Counted from the first letter of the stretch, positions 19,083-29,900 are shown. The stretch is DNA of 64,000 nucleotides from Alteromonas sp. a30 (GCF_026788005.1 NZ_JABEPE010000001.1:186001-250000), one strand, 5' to 3'. Notes: a model not told the origin generated them from the sequence alone. Translations and numbers: made by a program.

Positions 19083-19889
19083 ATGAAATTTATTTCTTTT
19101 AATATCAATGGCCTAAGAGCCAGAATTCCTCAACTTAAAGCCCTTATCGACAAACATCAGCCTGATGTAATTGGCCTGCAAGAAATTAAAGTTCACGACG
19201 ACATGTTCCCCTTAGCCGACGTCCAAGCATTGGGATATAACGTGTATTACTTTGGTCAGAAAAGCCATTACGGCGTAGCCATCATGTGCAAACAAGAACC
19301 GATAGATGTGCAATACGGTTTCCCAACCGACCCAGAAGATGCACAGCGTCGTATGATCATGGCGACCTTCACCTTAGAAAATGGTGAGCAAGTACGTGTA
19401 TTAAATGGCTATTTCCCGCAGGGTGAAAGCCGCGATCATGAGATCAAATTCCCGGCAAAACGCAAGTTTTACCAAGATTTAATGACCTATTTAAACACTC
19501 ATCACACGCCACAAGACAACGTGATTGTAATGGGCGACGTCAATATTTCTCACACTGATTTAGACATTGGCATAGGTGAGCCGAATCGCAAACGTTGGTT
19601 AAAAACCGGCAAATGTAGCTTCTTGCCAGAAGAAAGAGAGTGGATGGATTTACTAATGAGCTGGGGCTTCCATGATAGCTTCCGTAGCATTCACCCAGAA
19701 GTAAACGACCAATTTAGCTGGTTTGATTATCGCTCACGCGGTTTTGATGATAATCGCGGCCTACGCATTGACCTGATTTTGGCAACACCATCCTTGCACG
19801 AGAAACTCGAATCGGCTGGCATTGATTATGAAATTAGAGGCTTAGAAAAGCCTTCTGACCACGCGCCTATTTGGGCGGTGTACCAATAA
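19083..19889 (+). CDS. xthA: Exodeoxyribonuclease III / AP endonuclease
   Basis: A 268-residue exonuclease-endonuclease-phosphatase fold protein. The metal-binding glutamate is in [10 protein letters not shown], the catalytic pair in [15 protein letters not shown], and the terminal histidine in PSDHAPIW. XthA cleaves abasic sites and degrades 3' ends in base-excision repair. The N-terminus ([14 protein letters not shown]) and length agree with the family. It is divergent from recC, so two DNA-repair units share one intergenic region. A membrane-protein gene follows after 16 bp, probably in the same transcript. Confidence 0.95.
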   Translation: MKFISFNINGLRARIPQLKALIDKHQPDVIGLQEIKVHDDMFPLADVQALGYNVYYFGQKSHYGVAIMCKQEPIDVQYGFPTDPEDAQRRMIMATFTLENGEQVRVLNGYFPQGESRDHEIKFPAKRKFYQDLMTYLNTHHTPQDNVIVMGDVNISHTDLDIGIGEPNRKRWLKTGKCSFLPEEREWMDLLMSWGFHDSFRSIHPEVNDQFSWFDYRSRGFDDNRGLRIDLILATPSLHEKLESAGIDYEIRGLEKPSDHAPIWAVYQ

Positions 19890-19905
19890 CGTAAGCGAAC
19901 GAACT

Positions 19906-20556
19906 GTGTTTGATATCACAATGCTACAAGGTTTAAGTTTGGTATTATACGCTGGTGTGCTGGTGTATTTACTTAAACAAAAACCCTTATGGCTGCGCTT
20001 AGAAAACAAAGGCAGCCAGCACTTGTTATTCGGTAGCGCAGCGGCACTTTTCATTATGTGGATTTTTAGAACCGGAATTTATCCGGGTTTGAACGTTCAC
20101 TTTTTATGGATTACCGCTTGTGTGTTATTGCTTGGGTTTCGGCTGTCGGTTATTAGCGCAAGCCTAGCTCTCGTCGGCACCACCGCTATTGGCGGAGAAT
20201 CATGGGAAATGCTTGGCGTAAACGGATTACTTGGCGTTTTTCTGCCCATTACCTTTACTTACGCCATTTATAATCTGACCTTTTACCGCTTACCTAAACA
20301 TTTGTTTGTTTATATTTTTGTCAGTGGCTTTTTTGCAGGCGCAGCAACCATTGCCTTTAAAATGGGGCTATTGGGTTCATACTACGCGTTAGAAGGCATT
20401 CACAGTTGGCAAGTGGTGGTTGATAATTATCTTATCTTGATACCATTACTGCTATTTCCTGAAGGAATGCTCAATGGCATGACAATGACCATGTTGGTGA
20501 TTTACTGCCCGCTTTGGGTTTATACCTACCAAGACAGATACTATTTGGATAAGTAG
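19906..20556 (+). CDS. Predicted membrane protein related to energy-coupling-factor (CbiM-like) permeases
   Basis: A 216-residue, very hydrophobic protein with about six or seven predicted helices, the motif ACVLLLGFRLSVISASLAL and a central GVNGLLGVFLPITFTYAIY. It resembles the COG3235-type predicted membrane proteins often annotated as energy-coupling-factor transporter permeases, which in full systems take up cobalt, nickel or vitamins with ATPase partners. No ATPase (A component) or EcfT gene is nearby, so the transport role is inference. GTG 19906 or ATG 19921 could be the start; neither has a clear ribosome-binding site. It probably shares a transcript with xthA. Confidence 0.6.
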   Translation: MFDITMLQGLSLVLYAGVLVYLLKQKPLWLRLENKGSQHLLFGSAAALFIMWIFRTGIYPGLNVHFLWITACVLLLGFRLSVISASLALVGTTAIGGESWEMLGVNGLLGVFLPITFTYAIYNLTFYRLPKHLFVYIFVSGFFAGAATIAFKMGLLGSYYALEGIHSWQVVVDNYLILIPLLLFPEGMLNGMTMTMLVIYCPLWVYTYQDRYYLDK

Positions 20557-20596
20557 CAATTATTTAGCTTTGAAATTGAGCCGTCCAAGAACATAA

Positions 20597-20625
20597 AAAA
20601 GGGCATGATATACATGCCCTTTTGT
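20597..20625. terminator. Bidirectional terminator
   Basis: AAAAGGGCATG (20597-20607) pairs with CATGCCCTTTT (20613-20623) around ATATA. It separates the convergent permease-like and phosphoribosyltransferase genes and has T-runs on both strands. Confidence 0.88.
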
Positions 20626-20634
20626 CCCGCTTAG

Positions 20635-21195
20635 CTAAGGTTTGACAAATAACGCCATAACGTTAGCTAAGTCCGACTTTTCTTTAATCTCGTCGTCAGT
20701 TAAGCCCTTCAATTCATGTGGGAAAACCAACCATTCGCTGGTTTCATGAACATAATAGTCTGGCACCATTTTGGTTTTGTTATTACCCGGCTTATACCAT
20801 GGTGTCGCTACTCGCACATCTTTCGGGTAATTCAGACGCATCGATTGCTTCATTTGATTAATCAACGCATCAACACTGCGGCCTGAATCAAAAACATCGT
20901 CGACAATGAGCAAGCTATCGTCTGCGTTGGCATTTTCAATTAAATATTGAAGACCATGCACTTTAATGGTTTTTGATTGTTTATTGATACCGTAGTAAGA
21001 CGAAGTTCTTACCGCAATGTGGTCGGTTTCAACTTCTTTAAATTCGAAATATTCTTGTACTGCGATGCCCACAGGTGTACCACCGCGCCAAATACCAATA
21101 ACAAATTTTGGCCTAAAGCCATCTTCGTAGACTTTCGCTGCTAGTCTAAAGGAGTCTTCTAACAAAGACTGAGCAGTAATGTAGGTTTTTTCCAT
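20635..21195 (-). CDS. Hypoxanthine/xanthine-guanine phosphoribosyltransferase-like protein
   Basis: A 186-residue type I phosphoribosyltransferase. The PRPP-binding loop is LLIVDDVFDSGRS, and IGIWRGGTPVG forms the pyrophosphate loop near residues 33-43. It resembles the COG2236 group, annotated as hypoxanthine phosphoribosyltransferases (purine base + PRPP to nucleotide), but base specificity is not certain. The start MEKTYITAQSLLEDSF is ATG. It stands alone, with yfbV upstream on the same strand after about 100 bp. Confidence 0.8.
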   Translation of the reverse strand: MEKTYITAQSLLEDSFRLAAKVYEDGFRPKFVIGIWRGGTPVGIAVQEYFEFKEVETDHIAVRTSSYYGINKQSKTIKVHGLQYLIENANADDSLLIVDDVFDSGRSVDALINQMKQSMRLNYPKDVRVATPWYKPGNNKTKMVPDYYVHETSEWLVFPHELKGLTDDEIKEKSDLANVMALFVKP

Positions 21196-21296
21196 GCTTT
21201 ACCAATTTAAAAACGATTCATCTCAGTTCGGGACGTGATTATAAAAGAATTACCAAGAAGAATGCATCTATTGCATTAAAATCGGCAAAAAGTGTT

Positions 21297-21752
21297 TTAA
21301 AACCAATTTTTTGTAAATGCGCGATCAAGCTCTTTAAATGCTTTTTTCAGTAACAAGGCGAGTTCTCGATAGCGAGGCACTGAACGATTTACTGCTACCT
21401 CACAGCCCTGCTCTCGCATTTTGGCATGGATTTCGTGATACCACGCTCGAATAGAAGGCGGTAAGGATTGCTTAGAGCGATGTCCTAACCATAACAATCC
21501 CTGAAAAGGTAAACTTAAGAAGAAAGCGGCAATAGCAATAGCTTGAGGCAAATATTCAGAGCCATTTACTTGCAACATAACGGTAGCGCTAATGACAGCC
21601 GAGGGCGGCATCCAACGTAAACCGAAGCGAGTTGCCGATATGACACGGTTCTCAGGAAAGATGCTCTGTAGCTCTTTTTTCATCGGCCAATCTTTCATGT
21701 AAACATGACCGTCTTTCACCATACTTGCAAAGCTTTGTGACATCTGACCCAC
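21297..21752 (-). CDS. yfbV: UPF0208 membrane protein YfbV
   Basis: A 151-residue protein with two hydrophobic segments (about 52-65 and 70-90). Segments matching E. coli YfbV as I recall it are WPMKKELQSIFPENRVISAT, RFGLRWMPPSAV, ALSLP-like SLPFQGLLWLGHRSKQSLPP and LKKAFKELDRAF. An inner-membrane protein of unknown molecular function; the fold and order are strongly conserved in gammaproteobacteria, where it usually sits next to ackA-pta. That neighbour is absent here. ATG 21752 or the next methionine three codons on could be the start. Confidence 0.9.
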   Translation of the reverse strand: MGQMSQSFASMVKDGHVYMKDWPMKKELQSIFPENRVISATRFGLRWMPPSAVISATVMLQVNGSEYLPQAIAIAAFFLSLPFQGLLWLGHRSKQSLPPSIRAWYHEIHAKMREQGCEVAVNRSVPRYRELALLLKKAFKELDRAFTKNWF

Positions 21753-21846
21753 CTTTCTTCTATCTCTTTACTTTTCGATTATCGATTAGCGTTGATGTAG
21801 TTCTAAATCATAACCCATTCTTAACACATTTGGCGTCGACTAAAAA

Positions 21847-23196
21847 TTAATAATCAGCAAATTGTTCTTCACTTTCAGTTTCATCATCGTCTTCATCTTC
21901 AATAAGATGAGGATAAGCGTACACAATTAACGGCGTTTTACGGTTACTTTCTATCTTCTTCAGGTTTTCCAAGTTTTCCACCGTAAGCACATGACCTTTA
22001 TTCAAGTAATTAGACTTTGCGGCTTCCAGAGGTACATCATGAACAAGGATCATGCCCGGTTTTAATTGCGATACCGATAACGCGTACTCAATTGGCTCAT
22101 CAATAGAAGAATCCAACTGTAGCATAAGATCATAAAATGCCTTGCGTACTTTCAAAATAACATGGTTTTTCTGCTCCTCCATCACTTGCGCCAATGCTTT
22201 TTGCGGCGAGATGATCGAACCTGTCGTTCGCCCAACAACCAAGTTATCGTATTCGGCGCAGATACGGATTATCTGACAGGGGATAGGCACTTTTTCCCCC
22301 GCTAATGCCGAAGGTCCGCCAGTCCCGTCAACATTTTCAAAGATATGTCTAACAATGGTGGAAACGCCGATAAAATCATTAAATGTGGCCAATAAATCGG
22401 AACTCAATTCTAAGAAGAAAGTATGTCTTCGCGAGCTATCTACATAACGCGTATTGTCCGGCTTGCGAATTTCCTCTTGGGACATTTGCATCTTGCCAAT
22501 TTCGTACAAACGCGCAGCCATTGTCATTTGATAGACTATTGACGCTGAAATACCAAACTTAGTACCAAGATGCTTAACTTGGCTAGCAATACGATCGCCA
22601 TGACCGAACGGATCGAGATTGTGAAACTTAATGCATTCTCCCAACACATAAGCCACTTTATTGAACATGTCTTTGGCTTTAATGGTTACAGCATTCTTAT
22701 CCAGCTTGTGAGTGGTGCCCGTTTTTTCAACTTGCTTCAACTGTTGTTCAAGCGCTAGCCGCTGAGCCACAAGCGATTCGTTTTGAGAAACAATTTGTTT
22801 ATTGATCAGTCTCTGCTGGTATTCGTTAACAAAATCTTCTACGCACTTTTTGATCATGGAGATCAATTCGTCGTTGTCCCACGGTTTATTGATGTAGAAA
22901 TTGATATGACCACGATTAATTGCAGAACTCGCGTCTTTTGGATCAGAGTAACCCGTTAGGAGAATTTTTTTACTTAGTGGGCTCACTTCGTGAGCTTTTT
23001 CTAAAAAAGTGGCTCCATCCATTGTAGGCATTCGCATGTCGGTAATCAGGACGGTATATAAATGCTGATGAAGCTCGTGCAATGCATCTCGTCCTTCCGT
23101 AAACACTGAAACCTCAAAGTCTTTTCGCAAAACTCGCTTAAGCGCTTTTAGGATTTCTGGTTCATCATCCAATATCAGGATCCGGTGTTGCGACAT
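21847..23196 (-). CDS. Response regulator with a degenerate HD-GYP-like output domain
   Basis: A 449-residue protein. A receiver domain (1-120) has the acidic pair DD at 10-11, phosphoacceptor D53 in LITDMRMPTMDG and the lysine in NKPWDN. A coiled coil (about 125-160) follows, then a region laid out like an HD-GYP domain but with catalytic motifs changed: LYEIGK replaces LHDIGK, and HIFENVDGTGGP replaces HHExxDGxGYP. A C-terminal YAL-x-LKPGM segment and a very acidic tail (EDEDDDETESEEQF) end it. Family HD-GYP proteins hydrolyse cyclic-di-GMP; this one probably cannot, and may bind the nucleotide or partners. Start ATG 23196 has GGGAG 8 nt upstream. No histidine kinase gene is adjacent. Confidence 0.82.
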   Translation of the reverse strand: MSQHRILILDDEPEILKALKRVLRKDFEVSVFTEGRDALHELHQHLYTVLITDMRMPTMDGATFLEKAHEVSPLSKKILLTGYSDPKDASSAINRGHINFYINKPWDNDELISMIKKCVEDFVNEYQQRLINKQIVSQNESLVAQRLALEQQLKQVEKTGTTHKLDKNAVTIKAKDMFNKVAYVLGECIKFHNLDPFGHGDRIASQVKHLGTKFGISASIVYQMTMAARLYEIGKMQMSQEEIRKPDNTRYVDSSRRHTFFLELSSDLLATFNDFIGVSTIVRHIFENVDGTGGPSALAGEKVPIPCQIIRICAEYDNLVVGRTTGSIISPQKALAQVMEEQKNHVILKVRKAFYDLMLQLDSSIDEPIEYALSVSQLKPGMILVHDVPLEAAKSNYLNKGHVLTVENLENLKKIESNRKTPLIVYAYPHLIEDEDDDETESEEQFADY

Positions 23197-24752
<1,556 letters not shown>

Positions 24753-24765
24753 TTATTCAATTGAG

Positions 24766-24795
24766 GGCGCTCGTTTTATTGAGCGCCGCATTTTC
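24766..24795 (+). terminator. Terminator between trxB and aat
   Basis: GGCGCTC (24766-24772) pairs with GAGCGCC (24781-24787) around an 8-nt T-rich loop, followed by GCATTTTC. Confidence 0.7.
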
Positions 24796-24800
24796 ATATC

Positions 24801-25523
24801 ATGACCATCTACATATACGAATTACCCGAAGCCGTTCACTTTCCTGATCCTGAAGAAGCGTTAGACACTCCCAATGGATTATTGGCTTGTGGTGGCGATT
24901 TGTCGCCCAAGCGTTTAATAGCAGCGTATCAACAAGGCATTTTCCCTTGGTTTTCGGGAGAAGAACCGATTTTGTGGTGGTCCCCAAGTCCTAGGGCGGT
25001 GCTATACCTAGAGGATTACCATATATCTCGCAGCTTTAGTAAATTCCTTCGTAAAACCCCTTTTCATGTCACACTCAATACGGCATTTGATGAGGTGATT
25101 GAGACTTGTTCTTTGCTTCGTAGCGAAGAGGAAGGCACTTGGATTACGGACGACATTATTGAAGCTTATCAAGCATTGCATCGCTTAGGTCATGCCCACT
25201 CTATTGAAGTATGGTCTGGTGATGCCCTCGTCGGAGGGCTCTATGGTGTTGTTGTCGGAAGCGCCTATTGTGGAGAATCCATGTTTCACCACGCGACCAA
25301 CGCCTCTAAATTGGCTTTTTACTGCTTAGTTAATCTACTAAAACCTCTGGAAAACGCCTTCATTGATTGCCAAATGCCAACTGAGCACTTATCAACTCTT
25401 GGGGTAAAATCAATAGAGCGTCATGCGTTTCTTGAAGACTTATCAAAGTCTATTAATATTCGTCCACCTGAAAATTATTGGCGAAAAAGGTCACTTTTTG
25501 CCGATAATACACTTTGCGTTTAA
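24801..25523 (+). CDS. aat: Leucyl/phenylalanyl-tRNA--protein transferase
   Basis: A 240-residue L/F-transferase. Family signatures are GLLACGGDLSPKRLIAAYQQGIFPW, ILWWSPSPRAVL, the EEGTWIT segment, GLYGVVVG and GESMFHHATNASK. It adds leucine or phenylalanine to proteins with N-terminal arginine or lysine, creating N-degrons read by ClpS. The gene stands directly in front of bpt, and clpA/clpS are 2-4 kb away, so the pathway is clustered here. Its ATG follows the trxB terminator within a few bases, so the promoter must overlap that hairpin or lie upstream. Confidence 0.95.
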   Translation: MTIYIYELPEAVHFPDPEEALDTPNGLLACGGDLSPKRLIAAYQQGIFPWFSGEEPILWWSPSPRAVLYLEDYHISRSFSKFLRKTPFHVTLNTAFDEVIETCSLLRSEEEGTWITDDIIEAYQALHRLGHAHSIEVWSGDALVGGLYGVVVGSAYCGESMFHHATNASKLAFYCLVNLLKPLENAFIDCQMPTEHLSTLGVKSIERHAFLEDLSKSINIRPPENYWRKRSLFADNTLCV

Positions 25524-25601
25524 CGTCAGCTTGCTACTATTAATATAAATTGAATCAGCAGAGATGTATTCTTAACAAATCCAAAAGGCACTTTACTCCT
25601 A

Positions 25602-26312
25602 ATGACCTCCATGAAGTTTGGCATAACTCAACCTTTTGATTGCTCTTACATTCCAGAAAATAAAGAAAGACTGCTGGTATACGTTGGTAGTAGTTTATAT
25701 TCGACACTTGATGATTACGAAAAATTATTAGAATCAGGATTCAGGCGCAGTGGGGACCAAGTTTATCGACCTCAATGCCCGTCTTGTCACGCCTGCCAAT
25801 CATTGCGAGTTCCCGTTTCACAATTTAAAGAAAGTAAAAGTCAGAAACGAATTCTGAATAAAAATAAGGATATAGAGTGCCGCATAAGCCGCCAAAATAA
25901 ACCCGAATACTATGAGTTATATGCTCGTTATATTGAAGAAAGACACGCGGATGGCTCAATGTACCCGCCAACACCAGAGCAATTTCTCGACTTTTTGAGA
26001 AATAATTGGGCGCCTCCCTTATTTATAGAATTGATATGTGAAGGTAAAATCGCAGCCGTAGCAGTAACAGATGAGCTAAGAAATAGTTTATCAGCACTGT
26101 ACACTTTCTATGATCCGGATCTAGAATCACGTTCCCTTGGAACGCTGGCGATCTTACATCAAATTAAGAAAGCCCAAGCAATGGGTAAGGAATATGTGTA
26201 TTTAGGTTATCAAATCGACACCAGTCGAAAGATGAATTACAAGCGCAAATTCCTTCCAAATGAACAATATATCGACCATCGCTGGGTGAGTTTTCAAAAA
26301 AAGTGCGTCTAA
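25602..26312 (+). CDS. bpt: Aspartate/glutamate leucyltransferase (arginyltransferase-like, Bpt)
   Basis: A 236-residue member of the ATE1-like family. The N-terminal cysteine motif CPSCHACQSLRVPV (about residues 58-71), YELYARYIEERHADGSM, and YLGYQIDTSRKMNYKRKFLP near the end are all characteristic. Bacterial Bpt transfers leucine to N-terminal aspartate or glutamate, extending the N-end rule alongside Aat. E. coli lacks it. The gene sits between aat and infA, about 80 bp after aat. ATG 25602 or 25611 (MKFGITQPF) may be the start; neither has a strong ribosome-binding site. Confidence 0.92.
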   Translation: MTSMKFGITQPFDCSYIPENKERLLVYVGSSLYSTLDDYEKLLESGFRRSGDQVYRPQCPSCHACQSLRVPVSQFKESKSQKRILNKNKDIECRISRQNKPEYYELYARYIEERHADGSMYPPTPEQFLDFLRNNWAPPLFIELICEGKIAAVAVTDELRNSLSALYTFYDPDLESRSLGTLAILHQIKKAQAMGKEYVYLGYQIDTSRKMNYKRKFLPNEQYIDHRWVSFQKKCV

Positions 26313-26388
26313 ACTTTACAGACGCTTTATTATTGGGCAAGATCTGCGCCGCGTTCGGCATAGAGAATAGCTAAGGTAACTAAACTAA

Positions 26389-26607
26389 ATGGCAAAAGAA
26401 GATTGTATTGAAATGGAAGGCACCGTGTTAGACACGCTTCCAAACACTATGTTCCGTGTGGAACTAGAAAATGGTCACGTTGTGACAGCGCATATTTCAG
26501 GAAAAATGCGCAAAAACTATATTCGAATTTTAACGGGTGACAAAGTCACAGTAGAGATGACACCTTACGACTTGACGAAAGGTCGCATCATCTACAGAGC
26601 AAGATAA
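26389..26607 (+). CDS. infA: Translation initiation factor IF-1
   Basis: A 72-residue S1/OB-fold protein, the exact family length, with [22 protein letters not shown] and [29 protein letters not shown]. It binds the 30S A site during initiation. The start is the ATG at 26389, giving [11 protein letters not shown]. In E. coli tRNA-Ser (serW) lies between infA and clpA; I see no tRNA in the corresponding 200 bp here. Very high confidence. Confidence 0.98.
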   Translation: MAKEDCIEMEGTVLDTLPNTMFRVELENGHVVTAHISGKMRKNYIRILTGDKVTVEMTPYDLTKGRIIYRAR

Positions 26608-26760
26608 CATCAATTATCTTAATCGTCTGAACGCCCTTTTTTACTCTAGTCTTAATTGGAACGCGTTCGGAAGTTCAAATGTCCTCAATAGCTTATCCCC
26701 TTTTTATTAAAGAGGCTTTGCGACTTTGGGCCCAGTTCTAAATTCGGTTTATGGCGATAA

Positions 26761-26790
26761 AAAAATGGGAAGCATCTGCTTCCCATTTTT
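26761..26790. terminator. Bidirectional terminator between infA and clpA
   Basis: AAAAATGGGAAGCA (26761-26774) and its perfect complement (26777-26790) form a 12-14 bp stem with T-runs on both strands, between convergent infA and clpA. Confidence 0.92.
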
Positions 26791-26815
26791 CATTGTGTAC
26801 TGAAGCGACTAACGC

Positions 26816-29092
26816 TTAACCTTTTGCCGTGCTGGCCTTCTTAGCTGATTGAAAATGAAAATCCAGCTCATCATCTTTAATATCAATTTTCACACTGCCA
26901 CCGTCAACCAAGCATCCAAACAATAACTCGTTGGCCAAGTTCTTTTTAAGTTTTTCCTGAATCAATCTCGCCATTGGTCTTGCCCCCATATTACGATCGT
27001 AGCCTTTTTCAGCTAACCACGCTCTGGCATCATTAGTAACCTCAATGGAAACTCCCTTGTTATCCAGTTGTGCTTGAAGCTCAACAATGAATTTATCCAC
27101 CACTTGCAAGATAACGTCGGTTTCAAGGTGATTAAACCAAATAATGCCATCTAAACGGTTTCGAAACTCAGGAGTAAAGGTGCGATTAATCTCCGACATC
27201 GCATCATGAGTATGATCTTGCTGCTTAAAGCCGATTGATTTGCGCGAAGTCTCTTGAACACCCGCATTGGTTGTCATAACTAATACCACATTTCTGAAGT
27301 CCACTTTACGGCCGTTGTTGTCCGTTAAAGTACCGTGGTCCATGACTTGTAGCAGAATGTTATAAATATCGCTGTGCGCTTTTTCAATCTCATCTAACAA
27401 TACAACTGAGTATGGGCTCTTTATTACAGCGTCTGTTAACAAGCCACCTTGGTCAAAGCCAACATACCCCGGAGGCGCACCAATCAAGCGGCTTACAGCA
27501 TGACGCTCCATGTATTCAGACATGTCAAAGCGGATTAAGTCAACGCCCATGACTTTCGATAACTGTTGAGTAACTTCGGTTTTACCTACCCCTGTTGGTC
27601 CTGCAAACAAGAAACTACCAATTGGCTTTTCTTCATTACCTAATCCAGAACGAGACAAGCGAATAGCGTCTGTAAGCGTTTCTATCGCCTTATCCTGGCC
27701 GAACACAACCATCTTAAGGTCACGGGACAGGTTCTTGAGAACTTCTTTATCAGAGGCCGATACGGACTTCTCAGGAATACGAGCCATTTTCGCAATGATA
27801 TGCTCAATATCAGTTACACCAATCGTTTTCTTACGTTTTGATGCACTTAACAAACGCTGACTTGCTCCTGCTTCGTCAATTACATCAATGGCTTTATCAG
27901 GTAAATGACGTTCGTTTATATACTTCGCCGACAATTCTGCCGCCGCAGCAATGGCTTTTTTCGTGTAATGCACACTATGATGTTCTTCATAGCGGGACTT
28001 CAAACCCAATAAAATTTTTGTGGTATCGCTTATGCTTGGCTCATTAATATCAATTTTCTGGAAACGACGAGCCAATGCTCTGTCTTTCTCGAAGATACCT
28101 TGATACTCCTGATACGTTGTTGAACCAACACAACGTAAATCCCCGCTAGCGAGTTTAGGTTTTAATAAATTCGACGCATCCATGACACCGCCGGAAGCAG
28201 CCCCGGCACCGATAATAGTATGGATTTCGTCAATGAACAAAATCGCATCTGGATCTTTTTGCAGTTCTTTTAAAATCCCTTTTAATCGTTTCTCGAAGTC
28301 ACCTCGGTACTTAGTACCAGCAAGCAAGCCTCCAAGATCGAGTGAATATACGGTAGCGGATGCGATGACATCGGGAACAGTATTCTCAACAATGCGGTAA
28401 GCCAACCCTTCTGCAATAGCGGTTTTGCCCACTCCAGCTTCGCCCACCAACAATGGATTATTTTTGCGGCGGCGACAAAGCACTTGAATCGTTCTTTCAA
28501 GTTCTGAATCGCGACCAATGAGCGGGTCAATTTTACCCTCTCGCGCCAAGGCATTTAGATTAGTGGAATACTTTTCAAGGACAGAGGTCGATGTGGATTC
28601 AATTTCTCCCTGATCTTCATCTTCAATCTCGTTGCTTTCTGGTGCATCTTCGTCATTCTTGCGCACACCATGAGAAATGTAATTCACGACATCAAGACGC
28701 GTTACATCCGCTTTCTTCAAAATATAGACTGACTGAGATTCTTGCTCGCTAAAAATTGCAACTAAAACATTGGAACCTAAAACTTCTTCTTTTCCTGAGC
28801 TTTGAACATGAAAAACGGCGCGTTGTAAAACGCGTTGGAAACCTAAGGTAGGTTGTGTTTCCCTTTCTGGATCGTTTTCATCCAGCAATAAAGGCGTAGT
28901 TTCTTTGACAAACTGAGTCAACTCAGTTTTCATCGTATCAATATCAGCCCCACACGCCTTGAGTGCTTCCTTGGCAGAATGATTATCCAAAAGAGCCAAT
29001 AGCAAATGCTCTACAGTCATAAACTCATGACGGTTTTCGCGAGCGAAAATAAAGGCTTCATTTAACGTTTTTTCTAAATCTTTATTTAACAT
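26816..29092 (-). CDS. clpA: ATP-dependent Clp protease ATP-binding subunit ClpA
   Basis: A 758-residue double-AAA+ unfoldase. An N-domain (EFMTVEHLLLALLDN) is followed by AAA-1 with Walker A GEAGVGKTAIAEGL, AAA-2 with GPTGVGKTEVTQQL, and the ClpP-docking loop RKSIGFKQQ. It unfolds substrates, including N-degron proteins delivered by ClpS, for ClpP. The frame extends 14 codons upstream, but ATG 29092 gives the E. coli-like MLNKDLEKTLN. clpS lies 20 nt upstream on the same strand. clpP is not in the window. Confidence 0.97.
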   Translation of the reverse strand: MLNKDLEKTLNEAFIFARENRHEFMTVEHLLLALLDNHSAKEALKACGADIDTMKTELTQFVKETTPLLLDENDPERETQPTLGFQRVLQRAVFHVQSSGKEEVLGSNVLVAIFSEQESQSVYILKKADVTRLDVVNYISHGVRKNDEDAPESNEIEDEDQGEIESTSTSVLEKYSTNLNALAREGKIDPLIGRDSELERTIQVLCRRRKNNPLLVGEAGVGKTAIAEGLAYRIVENTVPDVIASATVYSLDLGGLLAGTKYRGDFEKRLKGILKELQKDPDAILFIDEIHTIIGAGAASGGVMDASNLLKPKLASGDLRCVGSTTYQEYQGIFEKDRALARRFQKIDINEPSISDTTKILLGLKSRYEEHHSVHYTKKAIAAAAELSAKYINERHLPDKAIDVIDEAGASQRLLSASKRKKTIGVTDIEHIIAKMARIPEKSVSASDKEVLKNLSRDLKMVVFGQDKAIETLTDAIRLSRSGLGNEEKPIGSFLFAGPTGVGKTEVTQQLSKVMGVDLIRFDMSEYMERHAVSRLIGAPPGYVGFDQGGLLTDAVIKSPYSVVLLDEIEKAHSDIYNILLQVMDHGTLTDNNGRKVDFRNVVLVMTTNAGVQETSRKSIGFKQQDHTHDAMSEINRTFTPEFRNRLDGIIWFNHLETDVILQVVDKFIVELQAQLDNKGVSIEVTNDARAWLAEKGYDRNMGARPMARLIQEKLKKNLANELLFGCLVDGGSVKIDIKDDELDFHFQSAKKASTAKG

Positions 29093-29112
29093 ATTGGCGT
29101 CTCCCGAACAGT

Positions 29113-29433
29113 TTATGCTTCTTCCATCGAACAAAGCAATGGATGCTGATTTTTCCTTGCGTATTCATTAACTTGCATTACTTTAGTCTCCGCAACTTCT
29201 GAGGTATATAGGCCACATACGGCCTTTCCTCGGTAATGCACCGTTAGCATGATTTGATTCGCCTTTTCATGATCCAGATTGAAAAAACGCATCAATACTT
29301 CTACCACAAAGTCCATAGGTGTGTAGTCGTCATTATTGATTAGGACTTTGTACATTGGTGGCGGTTGAACCTTTTGTTTAACCGCCTCTAATTGTTTTTC
29401 GTGACTCACACCAAGAATATTGTTTCTGGACAT
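29113..29433 (-). CDS. clpS: ATP-dependent Clp protease adaptor ClpS
   Basis: A 106-residue adaptor. The N-degron pocket elements [20 protein letters not shown] and [13 protein letters not shown] are intact, with a flexible N-terminal extension as in E. coli. ClpS hands proteins with N-terminal Leu, Phe, Tyr or Trp to ClpA. Aat and Bpt, which create such ends, are encoded 4-5 kb away. It forms an operon with clpA and is divergent from cspD, as in E. coli. Confidence 0.96.
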   Translation of the reverse strand: MSRNNILGVSHEKQLEAVKQKVQPPPMYKVLINNDDYTPMDFVVEVLMRFFNLDHEKANQIMLTVHYRGKAVCGLYTSEVAETKVMQVNEYARKNQHPLLCSMEEA

Positions 29434-29648
29434 AGTTTATTCTAGCCGAATGTTGAGAAATAGACCGAAATTTTTAACTTATTCAAGAAATACACAATAA
29501 TTTCTTGACACCAGCAGAGTACCATAACTACAGTTGTTTTGTTACTAAACGCCCACGGTGTCAGGTATCGTTCTCGAAGTTTGAAAGCGTTTCACTATAT
29601 TGTGGGGTCTTCATTAATCTTATCAAGGAGCTAACCTGGAATAATATT

Positions 29649-29867
29649 ATGGCAGTTGGTAAAGTTAAATGGTTCAACAACGCTAAAGGGTTCGGTTTTA
29701 TCGTTCCTGAAGATGGCGGCGAGGATGTATTCGCTCATTTTTCAACAATACAAATGGACGGATATAGAACGCTGAAAGCGGGCCAAGAAGTTAACTTTGA
29801 TGTCGAAAAAGGTCCTAAAGGCCTTCACGCAGCAAATATTACTTTTATAGAAGACGGCTACCGTTAA
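29649..29867 (+). CDS. cspD: Cold-shock-like protein CspD
   Basis: A 72-residue cold-shock domain with RNP1-like KGFGFIVP, then [23 protein letters not shown], which distinguishes CspD from the main CspA group. In E. coli CspD inhibits DNA replication in stationary phase. The frame is open 48 codons upstream, but ATG 29649 gives the family start [10 protein letters not shown]. It is divergent from clpS, with a 5' region of about 215 bp, long enough for a regulatory leader. A hairpin AAAGCAG/CTGCTTT (29875-29898) follows. Confidence 0.93.
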   Translation: MAVGKVKWFNNAKGFGFIVPEDGGEDVFAHFSTIQMDGYRTLKAGQEVNFDVEKGPKGLHAANITFIEDGYR

Positions 29868-29874
29868 GAAGTTT

Positions 29875-29900
29875 AAAGCAGGCAGGGGGGGCTGCTTTAT
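29875..29900 (+). terminator. Hairpin after cspD
   Basis: AAAGCAG (29875-29881) pairs with CTGCTTT (29892-29898); the loop contains a run of seven G. The T-run is short, so it is a weak candidate. Confidence 0.5.

Noticed and set aside
26608-26760. Possible tRNA between infA and clpA (serW is here in E. coli).
   Set aside because: GTTCAAAT occurs, but no acceptor stem or anticodon arm could be folded around it.
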